Assembly (NCBI GenBank): GCA_030428255.1
Contig: JAUIBT010000017.1
Span: forward strand, 23,947-87,946
DNA from: Alphaproteobacteria bacterium
Lineage (GTDB): Bacteria; Pseudomonadota; Alphaproteobacteria; UBA7985; JAUIBT01
Length of the DNA: 64,000 bases
Direction: 5' to 3'
Under the pieces are notes generated by a model, which searched no databases, was not told where the DNA came from, and saw only the letters and a program-made list of their open reading frames with translations. How positions within the stretch are numbered: position 1 is the stretch's first letter; the number at the start of each line of letters is the position of its first letter. A program made the position numbers and the translations under genes. Below, one piece after another: positions 8,435 to 17,965 of this stretch.

Positions 8435-9590
8435 GAGATGCGGCCTCCTTTTTCCAGATCAAGCGCCGTTGCGATAGCGCCGCTGTCGCCAAGGCGCAGA
8501 ACAGCGCAATGGCCTCAATGAAGCCAGCCACACTGTCATCGGCGCGCAGCTCTGGCTGAGAGGCAACCCAGGAGGCGCCCGAATTGATGTAGGCAATGGC
8601 GAAGGCCGCGGCCAAGATCCCGACCGGGTGCAAGCGCCCCAAAAAGGCAATGACAATCGCAGCAAAGCCCAGGTTCGACAAAAAGGCTCCGCCGACGGTC
8701 AAACTGAAGCTCTCAGCCATCAAGAATACCGCCCCGGTCAAGCCTGCAAGGCCGCCAGAAATCATAAAGGACAGCCAGATCGTCACCGCCGAGGAGAAGC
8801 CCGCAAAGCGCTCGGCCTTGGCCGAGGACTGCGCCACGCGCAGCCGGAAGCCGATCAAGGTAAACAGCAAAATGGCAGCAACGACGAAGTAGGCCCCGCC
8901 CAAGACCAACAAGCCCGAGTGAATTTTCGTGCCAATCGAAGCCCCTGAACTGGCCGAAGTGCCAAAGACCAGCGGTCCAAAGCGCAACACACTCGGCAGC
9001 TTTTCCGACTGAGCTGGCGAATAAGGAATACAGCCGACCTGATTGCCCGCTGCATCCAAAGCAGGCGCGCAGCCCTGCAAGGGGCTTTGCACCAGGTAGG
9101 TCAACAGATTGGTGGCGACATAGACCAACATGAGGCTGACCAGCAGCTCGTTGGTGTTCAGATGCGCGCGTAGGGCCGCAGGTATCGCCGCCCACACCAT
9201 GCCGCCCAGGACACCGCCCAACAGCAAGAAGGGCATGACCGCGACCGTGACCGGTGCGCCCAGCACCAACCACGTCAGATAGGCCCCGATTGCTCCAGCC
9301 GCGAACTGGCCCTCAGCGCCGATGTTCCACACCCCGGCTTTGTAGCCGACCGAAAGCCCCAGGGCGATGACCGCCAGATAAAAGCCTTCCGACAGCGCCT
9401 TGCCCCACTGCACCGCGGGCGTGCCGCCTTGCATGGTGTAGGTCAACAGCTCCCACAGCGTGCGCACAGGTTTGTCGGTCAAAAAGGCCAGCAATATTGC
9501 CGAGATCACCACGGTAGCCACCGTTGCCACCAGAACGGACAGCAAAGCGCCACTCCAGTGGCCACCCTTTGCGGGGAGTAAGCGGATCAT
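8427..9590 (-). CDS. ABC transporter permease (YufP/NupP-like)
   Basis: 387 residues with multiple membrane segments and the subfamily motif GYKAGVWNIGAEGQFAAGAIGAYL. It carries an extra loop of about 60 residues (CAPALDAAGNQVGC and following) between membrane segments, which contains two cysteines and is probably periplasmic. Overlaps the ATPase gene by four bases and the second permease by eight. Confidence 0.93.
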   Translation of the reverse strand: MIRLLPAKGGHWSGALLSVLVATVATVVISAILLAFLTDKPVRTLWELLTYTMQGGTPAVQWGKALSEGFYLAVIALGLSVGYKAGVWNIGAEGQFAAGAIGAYLTWLVLGAPVTVAVMPFLLLGGVLGGMVWAAIPAALRAHLNTNELLVSLMLVYVATNLLTYLVQSPLQGCAPALDAAGNQVGCIPYSPAQSEKLPSVLRFGPLVFGTSASSGASIGTKIHSGLLVLGGAYFVVAAILLFTLIGFRLRVAQSSAKAERFAGFSSAVTIWLSFMISGGLAGLTGAVFLMAESFSLTVGGAFLSNLGFAAIVIAFLGRLHPVGILAAAFAIAYINSGASWVASQPELRADDSVAGFIEAIALFCALATAALSQRRLIWKKEAASHG

Positions 9591-11098
9591 GCCAAGGCCT
9601 CCTGGGTATCGTGGCTACCTGTCATAACCAGGCCAATGCTTTCGGGCGTCCAGTCGTCGCGCGGTCTTGCGGTGCTCAGTTCACCGTCATGCAGCACCGC
9701 GATGGAATCACTGATGTCGAACAGCTCGTCCAGATCTTGGCTGATCACCAACAAGGCCGCGCCTGTGGTCGCCAATTCGAGCATGGCGCGGCGGATGTGC
9801 TCGGCAGCCCCCATATCAACGCCCCAAGTGGGCTGGTTGACCACCAGCAAGCGCGGGGTCTTCAACAGCTCGCGGCCCATGACAAATTTCTGCAAATTGC
9901 CGCCTGACAGCGCGCCTGCGACCGCGCCCAAGCCGGGGTGGCGCACATCAAAATCCTTGCTGATCTTAGCGGCTTCCTCGCGCAGTGTGCCCCAGGAAAT
10001 CAGGCCGCGTTTTTGCAGGCGCTCTTCGTGCAGCCCGGTCAACAGCACATTCTCGACCAAACTCATCGAGACCACCGCCGCATGCCCCAGGCGCTCTTCT
10101 GGCACAAAGGCCGCGCGCAGGCTTCTGCGTTGGTTGGGCCCCAGCGGTCCCATGTCCTGGCTTTGGCCCTGCTCGTCATAAAGTTGCATGCCTTGCGACA
10201 GAACTTCACCGGACAGCACGGCGAATAAATCGTCTTGGCCGTTGCCCGCAACGCCCGCAACGCCAACAATTTCGCCAGCGCGCAAGGTCAGCTCGTCGAT
10301 GCGGATACCTTCGGCTTCAAAGTTCTTGATGCTCAGCACAGGGGCGCCTTGGCTGCCATCGCCAGCGGCCTTGCGGGTCACGCCTTGCACGCGGTGGCCG
10401 ATCATGCGCTCGGCCAGGCTTTGCGGCGTTTCTTCTCTTGGATCGCACTGACCGACCATCTTACCGCCGCGCAAAATCGTCGCCGTCGAACAGAGGTCGC
10501 GCACCTCGTTGAGCTTGTGGGAGATGAAGATAATTCCGCGACCTTCTTCGGTCATAGCGCGCAAAGAGTGGAACAGATCGTTGGCCTCTTGCGGGGTCAA
10601 TACCGAGGTCGGCTCGTCCAAAACCAACAGCGCGGGATCGGCCATCATGGCGCGAACAATCTCGATGCGCTGCTTTTCGCCTGCTGACAGCGTGAAGACC
10701 CGGGCGCGTGGGTGAATCGACAGCTTATAGGTCGCTGCGGTCGCCAACACCTTTTGCTCAAATTCAGGCGAGGCGGTTTGGCCCGGCAGGCCCAGCGCGA
10801 TGTTTTCCAGCACGCTCATGCCTTCAAACAGAGCGAAGTGCTGGTGCACCATCGCAATGCCCAGAGCCTTGGCGGCCTGCGGATTGTGGATGTGTTGCTC
10901 CTGCCCGCGCCAGAAAACCTGCCCTTCGTCGGGCTTGACCAAGCCGGTCAGCACCTTCATCAGGGTGGATTTTCCCGCCCCGTTTTCACCTAGCAGGGCG
11001 TGAATTTCGCCCGGCATTACTTTCAGACTCACATCGTCGTTGGCCAACAAGGCCCCATAACGCTTGGTGATGTGAGCCAATTCCAGCAAAGCTGTCAT
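9587..11098 (-). CDS. ABC transporter ATP-binding protein, double domain (YufO/NupO-like)
   Basis: 503 residues containing two ABC modules in one chain, as in sugar and nucleoside importers. The first has Walker A GENGAGKST, signature LSAGEKQR and Walker B LLVLDEPT. The second has degenerate motifs (GVAGNGQDD in place of Walker A, then LSGGNLQKFV), typical for this class. It heads the operon ATPase-permease-permease-binding protein, with start-stop overlaps throughout, so the complex is made as a unit. Confidence 0.95.
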   Translation of the reverse strand: MTALLELAHITKRYGALLANDDVSLKVMPGEIHALLGENGAGKSTLMKVLTGLVKPDEGQVFWRGQEQHIHNPQAAKALGIAMVHQHFALFEGMSVLENIALGLPGQTASPEFEQKVLATAATYKLSIHPRARVFTLSAGEKQRIEIVRAMMADPALLVLDEPTSVLTPQEANDLFHSLRAMTEEGRGIIFISHKLNEVRDLCSTATILRGGKMVGQCDPREETPQSLAERMIGHRVQGVTRKAAGDGSQGAPVLSIKNFEAEGIRIDELTLRAGEIVGVAGVAGNGQDDLFAVLSGEVLSQGMQLYDEQGQSQDMGPLGPNQRRSLRAAFVPEERLGHAAVVSMSLVENVLLTGLHEERLQKRGLISWGTLREEAAKISKDFDVRHPGLGAVAGALSGGNLQKFVMGRELLKTPRLLVVNQPTWGVDMGAAEHIRRAMLELATTGAALLVISQDLDELFDISDSIAVLHDGELSTARPRDDWTPESIGLVMTGSHDTQEALA

Positions 11099-11366
11099 GC
11101 CCTAGCCCTTATCGTTTTTCCATACCGTTAGCGGGCTTTGGTATCGGGAGCAAGGCTGGACTTGACAAATAGTCGCGCACATTCCGCCAGTTGGAATGCA
11201 ATCATCTTTCAGCGCCGCCGGTCAGGAAGCATTTATATTGCCTCTTTGCTGGTCCCAGCGCCCGTTTTGCGCTGGTATTTGCTGGCCAAAGTGCTAGAGA
11301 GCCACCAGCCCATAGGCGGGCTTTGCCTCACCGCCTCGCGTTCAAAGAAAACCATAGGATCCCTTC
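11099..11366. other. Divergent promoter region, nucleoside importer and fghA
   Basis: 268 bases with no gene. It lies between two operons transcribed away from each other and must hold both promoters. I see no clear operator or riboswitch; purine-type aptamer signatures were not found. Confidence 0.4.
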
Positions 11367-12203
11367 ATGAGCCTGACCCTTGTTGCTTCGAATCGTGCCT
11401 TCGGTGGAACCCAATTCGTCTACCGCCACGCCTCCAGCGCCACCAGCACGGACATGCAGTTCGCAACCTACCTGCCGCCGCAGGCCGAGCATGGCCCCTG
11501 CCCCGCACTGATTTTCTTGTCCGGCCTCACCTGCAGCGAGGAGAACGCCACCGTCAAGGCGGGGTACCAGCGCGTTGCAGCAGAGCTGGGCATGATCGTA
11601 ATCGCCCCCGACACCTCGCCGCGCGGGGAGGATGTGGCCAACGACGAGCGCTATTTCTTAGGCCAAGCTGCCAGTTTCTATCTCGACGCAACCCAGAAAC
11701 CCTGGGCGACACATTTCCAGATGGAGCGCTACATCACGCAGGATCTGTATGATTTGGTGCTGGAAAAACTGCCCGTGCAGGCGGACAAGATCGGGATCAC
11801 CGGCCACTCTATGGGCGGGCATGGCGCACTGACACTGGCCATGCGCCATCCCGAGCTCTTCGCTTCCCTGTCGGCCTTTGCCCCCGTCGTGGCTCCCAGC
11901 CAGGTCGAATGGGGACAGGTGGCCTTCAGCGCCTATTTGGGCGACGATCAAGCCGCCTGGGCCGAGCACGACGCCTGCGCCTTGGTGCAAAGCCGTGGCT
12001 GGAAGGCAGACATGTTGATCGACCAAGGCGACGCCGATGCCTTTCTAGAGACCAACTTGCGCACACCGCTGTTTGAAGCAGCGTGTCAGGCGGCAGGTCA
12101 GGCAGCAACGATCCGCTATCAGCCGGGCTACGATCACTCTTACTATTTTGTAGCCAGCTTTATTGAAGAGCACATGCGCTGGCACGCCGCGCGGCTAGGA
12201 TAG
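11367..12203 (+). CDS. fghA: S-formylglutathione hydrolase
   Basis: 278-residue alpha/beta hydrolase that cleaves S-formylglutathione to formate and glutathione in formaldehyde detoxification. The nucleophile is Ser148 in G-H-S-M-G-G-H-G-A. The family segment FLSGLTCSEENATVKAG is near residue 50, DTSPRGEDVANDERYFLG near 82, and the histidine region GYDHSYYFVASF near the end. The partner glutathione-dependent formaldehyde dehydrogenase is not in the window. Confidence 0.95.
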   Translation: MSLTLVASNRAFGGTQFVYRHASSATSTDMQFATYLPPQAEHGPCPALIFLSGLTCSEENATVKAGYQRVAAELGMIVIAPDTSPRGEDVANDERYFLGQAASFYLDATQKPWATHFQMERYITQDLYDLVLEKLPVQADKIGITGHSMGGHGALTLAMRHPELFASLSAFAPVVAPSQVEWGQVAFSAYLGDDQAAWAEHDACALVQSRGWKADMLIDQGDADAFLETNLRTPLFEAACQAAGQAATIRYQPGYDHSYYFVASFIEEHMRWHAARLG

Positions 12204-12231
12204 GGCTGCCGCAAGGCTGTGCCCGCCAGCA

Positions 12232-12921
12232 TCAGGCATCTTTGGTCGCCACCACGCGCACCACAGAGGCCAGACCACGATGACGCTCGCCTTCTTCCAA
12301 CTCTATATCGACCTCCGCGCCCTCAAGCAGCCGTAGATCGGCGAAATCGACCTTCAGCTCCTCTAGACTATAGAGATAGTGCGCCATTTTCGGCCCGCCC
12401 GACGACTTGCCGAGCTGGTCAGGACGGAAGGCCTCAAGGATCAACAGTCCGCCCGGCTTCAGGGCCTTAGCAGCGGTCTGGTGGATCTGGCGACGCAGGC
12501 AATAGTCGCGTTCGGGCGTTGAGGAGAAGTGCGCGTAAATCAGCGCCACCACGTCATAAACCGGGCCGTCGGGCTGCCACTTGGAAACATCCATGACCTG
12601 AGCGTCAATCGCCACGCCCCGCTTGGCCGCCAGCTTGCGGGTGGTCTCCACCCCGACCGGAGAGATGTCCAAGCTCAAGGTCTCGAGCCCGCGCTCGGCC
12701 AAAAAAACGCCGTTGCGGCCGTAACCGTCCGCCAGTGCAACCGCTTTGCCAGGCGCCGGGAAGCGATCAGCAAAGGACGCCAGCCAGACGTTGGGGGCCT
12801 CGCCGTATTCGTATTCTTTGTTGGAATAGACATGATCCCAGTGCTGCTTGACTTGCGCAATGGGGTTGCTGCCGGAAGACGCAGCAGCGGGCGCGGCAGA
12901 GGTGCGCGGGTCTTGGCTCAT
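12232..12921 (-). CDS. Class I SAM-dependent methyltransferase (TehB-like)
   Basis: 229 residues. After a low-complexity N-terminus, YGEAPNVWLASF is followed by the SAM-binding motif VALADGYGRNGVFLAERG and an acidic strand end LSLDISPVGVE, then VYDVVALIYAHF. The order fits the tellurite-resistance/thiopurine methyltransferase group. The substrate is unknown. AGGAAA precedes the ATG at 12921. It is convergent with fghA. Confidence 0.85.
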   Translation of the reverse strand: MSQDPRTSAAPAAASSGSNPIAQVKQHWDHVYSNKEYEYGEAPNVWLASFADRFPAPGKAVALADGYGRNGVFLAERGLETLSLDISPVGVETTRKLAAKRGVAIDAQVMDVSKWQPDGPVYDVVALIYAHFSSTPERDYCLRRQIHQTAAKALKPGGLLILEAFRPDQLGKSSGGPKMAHYLYSLEELKVDFADLRLLEGAEVDIELEEGERHRGLASVVRVVATKDA

Positions 12922-13105
12922 AGGGTTTTCCTGACTCGAAGCTCAGTTGCATAGCGGTCTTGGTATTAGACCCGCTTTGCGCGCGCCAGCAAGAGCGGAG
13001 CGTCAGCAGCAGAGCGGCAAGACCGCGCGGAAGATCGCCGCGCAGTCTGCCAGGCCTTTAGGGCCGCCAATCCTGACTGCCTGCCGGACCTAAGAGATTG
13101 GGAGA

Positions 13106-14338
13106 TTAGGAGCCAAACCGTGCTTGCCACTCGGATTCAACGCGCTCCATCCAGGCGGGGTGCGGCTCGCCAACGGCGGGCCCCAAGTCCAGTTGTGCCG
13201 AGCTGGGCAGCGCCGCAAAGGCCGCTGCATCTGCGCCCGTCAAAGCCGTGACATCCAGCACGGTTGCATCGCCCCAAACCGCCGGATCTTGCTTCCGTGC
13301 TTGCGCTTCGGGCGACATGAGGAAGTTGGCAGCCACCTGGGCCGCTTCGCTCGAACCGCTGTTATAAGGTATCGCAACAAAGTGGGTGTTGGCGATGGTG
13401 CCGCCCTCCAGACCGGCCGCGCGCACGCTTTGCGGCAGTTGTTCGGCGATGATCAAGGCCGCAGCTTCGGTCGGCGTGAAAGAGACCATCGCGGCAAGCT
13501 CGCCATCATCCAGCAATTGACGCATGGCCGGGCCAGAGGCAGGGAAGCTTTGGCCCTTGCGCCACAAGGCTGGGTGCAGATCTTCCAGGTAGGCCCACAA
13601 GGGCGCGGACACGCGCGCAAACTCGGCATCGCCGGGCTCGCTCTTGAGCGACGGATCGTTGCCGCTCAGCTCAATCAAGGCTTGCTTCAAGAAGGTCGAG
13701 CCCAAAAAATCCGGCGGCAGCGGATAGGAAAAGCGGCCCGGGTTGGCCTTGGCCCAATCCTTGAGCGCCATGAGGGTCTTGGGAAAGACTGCGATCTGCT
13801 CGCTGTCGTAGATGAAGTTGAACTGGGCCATTCCCCAAGGGGCTTCCATACCATCAACCGGCACCGTGAAGTCCAGCCGGGTCGTCGGTTTGCCAGCGGT
13901 ATCGACCTTCGCATAGGCGGGCAACGCCTCGCTGAAAGGCCCGAACAGCAGGCCATTGCGCTTCATGGCCGCGAAGTTCTCGCCATTGATCCAAATCATG
14001 TCGATCGCGCCGCCCTGGTCCTTACCTGCCGTTTTCTCGGCCAGCACGGTCGAGACCGCTGTCGCCGTGTCTGACAGCTTCACGTGCCGCAAGGTAATGC
14101 CATAGTCCTCGGCCAAGCGCTCGCCCACCCAAGCGATGTAGGCATTGATGCGCTCGTCCCCGCCCCAGGCATTGAAGGACAGCGATTGCCCGCGCGCGCT
14201 GTCTACAAGGGCCTGCCACTGGGCGGCGCTGTAGGGCTGATTGCTTTGTGCCTGGACGGGCGCACCTGCGAGGATGAAGGCAGTCGCTGCCAAGCTCAGG
14301 CGAAGGGCGGCGGCAAGGCCGCGGGTCAGGGCTCTCAT
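13106..14338 (-). CDS. YnjB-like ABC substrate-binding protein, orphan
   Basis: 410-residue periplasmic binding protein from the ATG at 14338, giving a signal peptide that ends near APVQAQ. The segment SFNAWGGDERINAYIAWVGERLAEDYGI and IDMIWINGENFAAMKRNGLLFGPF match the YnjB/thiamine-type extracellular binding family. In Escherichia coli and relatives ynjB is linked to the permease and ATPase genes ynjC and ynjD. Here neither is adjacent: the neighbours are a methyltransferase and a divergent MFS gene. The ligand is unknown. Confidence 0.85.
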   Translation of the reverse strand: MRALTRGLAAALRLSLAATAFILAGAPVQAQSNQPYSAAQWQALVDSARGQSLSFNAWGGDERINAYIAWVGERLAEDYGITLRHVKLSDTATAVSTVLAEKTAGKDQGGAIDMIWINGENFAAMKRNGLLFGPFSEALPAYAKVDTAGKPTTRLDFTVPVDGMEAPWGMAQFNFIYDSEQIAVFPKTLMALKDWAKANPGRFSYPLPPDFLGSTFLKQALIELSGNDPSLKSEPGDAEFARVSAPLWAYLEDLHPALWRKGQSFPASGPAMRQLLDDGELAAMVSFTPTEAAALIIAEQLPQSVRAAGLEGGTIANTHFVAIPYNSGSSEAAQVAANFLMSPEAQARKQDPAVWGDATVLDVTALTGADAAAFAALPSSAQLDLGPAVGEPHPAWMERVESEWQARFGS

Positions 14339-14556
14339 GGGGCATTTTTCTCGCGTCGTGATAGGGCTGGTGCGGCCTGGGGCCGACGGGCTACATATTC
14401 CACACTTGGCTAACCTTTGACTAGACTTGTCTGCCCCACATGACCGAGCTGTGAAGCGGCGTGTTGCTTTGGCAGTTTGCGGTTTCTTTGACCGTCGCGC
14501 TGGTGCTAGGCTAGGGCTTTGAGCCACCTCTTCCGCCCTTTGTCTTGGAGCCGACC

Positions 14557-15765
14557 ATGCTGCGCCGCCTCTCCCCCAGTGCGCCCGATCGTGTCGCGGT
14601 CAGTGGCTTGTTTTTCCTCAACGGTTTTGTTGCCGGCTCTTGGTCACCCAAAATCCCCGAATTTAGTCACCGTTTGGGCCTGGGCGAAGGCCTGTTGGGC
14701 TGGCTGCTGGTGGCCTTTGGCGTCGGTGCCATGTTGGCCATGCCCATCACCGGTTTCGGTATGGGGCGCTTAGGGTCGCGGCGCATGGCGCTGTGGCCTG
14801 CCGCTTTGGCGTGCTGGGTCTTGCTGGCTTTGACGTTGGTGCCCTCTGCGCTCAGCGCCGCCTTGGTTCTGCTGGCCAGCGGCGCGGTACTGGGCATGAT
14901 GGACGTGGCGATGAACGCCAATGCGGTCGCGGTCGAACGGCGCTTGGCCCGTCCGATTCTGTCGTCCTGCCACGGCTTTTGGAGCCTGGGCACTATGATC
15001 GGAGCGCTGAGCGGCGCTTGGCTGCTGGTCCACGCGGGTCTGATTTGGCACGCGCTGATCGTCGCCGCCGTGACCAGCGTCATTGTGCTGAACGTCTGGC
15101 CATTTGTTCTTGTCGATCCCAAAGCCCAAGCCTCGCAGACCGACGGCGACCCTGCATCCCCGGCGCACGCCCCCGCACCGACAAAGCGCGGTTTGCGGAG
15201 CCTGGTGGCCTCGCCTCTGCCCTACCTCCTGGGCGTGGTCGCACTGTTTTCCATGGTGCCGGAGGGGGCCATTTTCGAGTGGTCCAACTTTTATTTGCGC
15301 CAAACTTTCGCAGCCGAGCCTCAACAAGCGGCGCTGGGGTTCGTGGCCTTTGCCGCAGCCATGTCGGCGGTGCGATTCTTGGGCGATTATGTGCGTGACC
15401 GCTTAGGGGCAGTGCGAACGCTGCGCCTTTCGGCCGTTATGGCGCTTGGCGGCCTGGGACTTGCCAGCATGGCGCCGCAAGCCTGGCTGGCGATTTTGGG
15501 CTTTGGCTTGACCGGTATTGGGCTAGCCAACCTGGTGCCCTTGGCCTTTGCCGCGTCTGAAAACCTGCCCGGTTTGCCGCAGGGCTTGGGGCTGTCGATC
15601 GTCGGTTTTGCAGCCTATGGCGGGCTGTTGGCGGCCCCACCCCTGATCGGCATGATCGGCGAGCAGTCTGGCTTTGCGCCGGTGTTTTTGGGCCTGACGG
15701 TGTTTATGGCACTGGTTCTGGCTCTCGGCGGGCTGGCGCGCTATGCGGACGCGCACGACAGATAA
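14557..15765 (+). CDS. MFS transporter (YbjJ-like)
   Basis: 402 residues with about twelve hydrophobic segments. FLNGFVAGSWSPKIPEF near the start and MDVAMNANAVAVERRLARPILSSCHGFWSLG in the middle are characteristic of the YbjJ-type MFS subgroup. The ATG at 14557 has GGAG at the right distance; a TTG four codons earlier lies on top of that ribosome site. Substrate unknown. It runs into a bidirectional terminator shared with the ATPase zeta gene. Confidence 0.88.
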   Translation: MLRRLSPSAPDRVAVSGLFFLNGFVAGSWSPKIPEFSHRLGLGEGLLGWLLVAFGVGAMLAMPITGFGMGRLGSRRMALWPAALACWVLLALTLVPSALSAALVLLASGAVLGMMDVAMNANAVAVERRLARPILSSCHGFWSLGTMIGALSGAWLLVHAGLIWHALIVAAVTSVIVLNVWPFVLVDPKAQASQTDGDPASPAHAPAPTKRGLRSLVASPLPYLLGVVALFSMVPEGAIFEWSNFYLRQTFAAEPQQAALGFVAFAAAMSAVRFLGDYVRDRLGAVRTLRLSAVMALGGLGLASMAPQAWLAILGFGLTGIGLANLVPLAFAASENLPGLPQGLGLSIVGFAAYGGLLAAPPLIGMIGEQSGFAPVFLGLTVFMALVLALGGLARYADAHDR

Positions 15766-15781
15766 AGGCCGCGCAATAAAA

Positions 15782-15814
15782 AAGGGAGCGGCTGGCGTAG
15801 GTGAGCGCTCCCTT
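15782..15814. terminator. Bidirectional terminator between MFS and zeta-subunit genes
   Basis: Perfect nine-base stem AAGGGAGCG (15782-15790) with CGCTCCCTT (15806-15814), preceded by an A-run that gives a T-run on the minus strand. Stronger for the minus-strand gene. Confidence 0.75.
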
Positions 15815-15840
15815 CTGATCGTGGTCTTCGCGTCAAAACC

Positions 15841-16164
15841 CTAGGCGAGTGAGGCTTTGGCTTGCTGTTCGCACTCCAGCAATTTGGCTTCCAAGTCCTG
15901 GTGGCTATATTCCAAATTGGCGGCCTGCAAGTCGGCATCGACCTTGCGCAGCACATCTTCATAGCCTTCTTCAGCAAAATCCGCTTTGATGACTTCCGTC
16001 GCATAGGCTTCTGCGTCGGCCTCAGATTTGTTCATGACACTTGCCGCCCACAGGCCGAAGAGCTTGTTGCGGCGCGCCTCGACCTTAAACACCATGTCTT
16101 GGTCGTGGATGTACTTGGCTTCAAAGGCGTCGATGCGATCTTGTAGGACCTTGTCCGAGGTCAT
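15841..16164 (-). CDS. F1Fo-ATPase inhibitor zeta subunit (DUF1476)
   Basis: 107 residues, the usual length. The protein is a small four-helix inhibitor of the alphaproteobacterial F1-ATPase. The sequence carries MTSDKVLQDRIDAFEAKYIHD, RRNKLFGLWAA and ADFAEEGYEDVLRKV, which are family hallmarks. The ATG at 16164 is preceded by GGAGACAAGAG. The family is essentially confined to Alphaproteobacteria and is the best single clue to the host group. Confidence 0.95.
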   Translation of the reverse strand: MTSDKVLQDRIDAFEAKYIHDQDMVFKVEARRNKLFGLWAASVMNKSEADAEAYATEVIKADFAEEGYEDVLRKVDADLQAANLEYSHQDLEAKLLECEQQAKASLA

Positions 16165-16481
16165 ATCTCTTGTCTCCTGTCGAGGAATGGCTGTTAATCT
16201 TATGTGGCAAGAAAAACAGCCGCATGCAAGATGGCCAATGCGCCGCTGCGGGGAATGCTGGATTTTGCCGGTGCTGGTGTTCGCTTTCGAACGCTGACAG
16301 AGCCGTTCCCGTGCTGGCACAAGCCGGACTGTGCAGCCTTGCGCACCAGTGCGAACTTGGCTGGCCTATCGTGCGATCCCTTGACCACGCCAGGCGGCAC
16401 GCCGGGTTGCCGGTGTTCACCGAACTTGGGTCGGCACAGCGCCCAAGCGCCAAGCCTGAGCTTAAGCACTGAAGTTTTGGC

Positions 16482-16559
16482 AAAAAAAAGGACGGCTCGT
16501 CGAGCCGTCCAAGTCTAGGGAGGAAACAGAAGATGAGAGAGCGATGTCGCTCATCAACT
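16482..16559 (-). ncRNA. Candidate MmgR-like (alpha-r8) trans-acting sRNA
   Basis: Read on the minus strand, about 78 nt. A 5' hairpin (GAGCG-acat-CGCTC, extended by GATGA/TCATC) is followed by an unpaired stretch containing TTTCCTCCCT and then a perfect terminator stem, GGACGGCTCG with CGAGCCGTCC (16490-16510), and eight T. A promoter fits exactly: TTGTGC (16594-16589) and TACATT (16571-16566), 17 bases apart. The layout and the UUUCCUCCCU motif between two stems match what I recall of the alphaproteobacterial sRNA MmgR, which limits polyhydroxybutyrate storage in Sinorhizobium. The motif is anti-Shine-Dalgarno-like, so it would act on mRNA leaders. Confidence 0.7.
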
Positions 16560-16795
16560 GAGATCAATGTAGGCCGCTTTGCCCCAACGCACAATCCCCG
16601 CACCCATGCGAATTCTGCAAGCCTGATGTGCCACCGACTCAACGACTGATGCATATGGGTCACAGGCAAGCGAAAAATTACATTCGTTTGAACGAATATC
16701 GACGTTCCTGAAGCCATTTGTTACAAAAAGGTATAGTAGCTTAGCGCATCGAACGGCTGACCTCTCAGCCCGATATTGCCCAAGGAGGCCCAATC
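16560..16795. promoter_or_regulatory. Upstream region of the M20 gene with an operator-like palindrome
   Basis: No gene here. ATTCGTT-TG-AACGAAT (16682-16697) is a perfect seven-base inverted repeat around two bases. A TATAGT box lies at 16732-16737, about 60 bases ahead of the amidohydrolase start, with only a weak -35. The palindrome sits where an activator or repressor of the M20 gene could bind. The binding protein is unknown. Confidence 0.45.
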
Positions 16796-17965
16796 ATGCC
16801 CGTGCTCAACCGAACCGCTGACCTGCAACAAACGCTTGAGGCCTGGCGTCACGATTTCCACCAACACCCCGAACTTGGCAACGAAGAGCACCGGACCGCT
16901 GGCCTGGTGGCCGAGCGTCTGGAAGCCATGGGAATCGAGGCGGTACGCGGTGTCGGAGGCACAGGAGTGGTTGGGATCATCAAAGGCAAGGGCCCAGATA
17001 GCGGCCAAGCCATCGGGCTGCGCGCGGATATGGACGCGCTGCCGATCACAGAGAACAGCGGCCTGCCCTTTAGCTCTCAAAACCCGGGCGTCATGCACGC
17101 CTGTGGCCACGATGGGCATACCACTATGCTGCTGGGTGCGGCCCAGATCTTGGCCGAAACGCGCAATTTCTCTGGTCACGTCTACCTGATCTTTCAACCC
17201 GCCGAAGAAGGTGGCGGCGGCGCTGAGAAAATGGTGAAAGACAAGCTGTTCCAACGCTTCCCCATGCAGGCGGTGTTTGGTCTGCACAACGAACCGGGTT
17301 TGGCAGTTGGCCGTATGTCCCTGTGCCAGGGGGCAGCTATGGCCTCAGCCGACACCTTTACCATGACCATCAGTGGGCGCGGCGGCCACGCTGCTCTGCC
17401 GCACTTGGCCAATGATCCCGTGGTGATTGCTGCTCAGTTCATTGTCGCGGTGCAAGGACTGGTGAGCCGTGGTACCGATGCTCAGCAATCGGCGGTGATC
17501 TCGATCTGCCAGTTTGAAGCCGGGCATGCCGCCAACGTCATTCCCCACCAGGTCCAGCTTGGCGGCACCATCCGCACCTTGGATGCCTCCGTGCGCAAGC
17601 AAACCGTGGACGCCTTTACTCGCTTGGCCGAAGGCTTGGTGCAAGGCTATGGTGCCAGCGTCGAGATCAATTGGACCGACAGCTCCTGTCCTGTCACCTA
17701 CAACGATCCCCGCCATCACGATGTCAGCGTGCGCGCGGCTGAGGCCGTGGTCGGTGCCGAACACCTGAACGACAAGGCCGCCCCTATGATGGCCTCGGAG
17801 GACTTCGCTGTCATGCTGGACGAGGTGCCCGGCAGCTACATCTTTATGGGCAATGGCGACGGCGCAGGCGTCCACGAGCCCGAATATCAGTTTTGTGATG
17901 AAGCGATGCCAGTTGGCGTGTCCTATTTCGTCAAGCTGGTCGAAGAGGCCCTGCCCGCCACCTAA
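16796..17965 (+). CDS. M20-family amidohydrolase (hippurate hydrolase-like)
   Basis: 389-residue zinc peptidase-family amidohydrolase that cleaves N-acyl amino acids or similar amides. Visible metal-site motifs: LRADMDALPI near residue 80, HACGHDGHTTMLLGA near 101, and PAEEGGGGAEKM near 140. The lid-domain start MASADTFTMTISGRGGHAALPH is also typical. The ATG follows AAGGAGG. It stands alone in its transcription unit, so the natural substrate cannot be read from context. Confidence 0.93.
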   Translation: MPVLNRTADLQQTLEAWRHDFHQHPELGNEEHRTAGLVAERLEAMGIEAVRGVGGTGVVGIIKGKGPDSGQAIGLRADMDALPITENSGLPFSSQNPGVMHACGHDGHTTMLLGAAQILAETRNFSGHVYLIFQPAEEGGGGAEKMVKDKLFQRFPMQAVFGLHNEPGLAVGRMSLCQGAAMASADTFTMTISGRGGHAALPHLANDPVVIAAQFIVAVQGLVSRGTDAQQSAVISICQFEAGHAANVIPHQVQLGGTIRTLDASVRKQTVDAFTRLAEGLVQGYGASVEINWTDSSCPVTYNDPRHHDVSVRAAEAVVGAEHLNDKAAPMMASEDFAVMLDEVPGSYIFMGNGDGAGVHEPEYQFCDEAMPVGVSYFVKLVEEALPAT

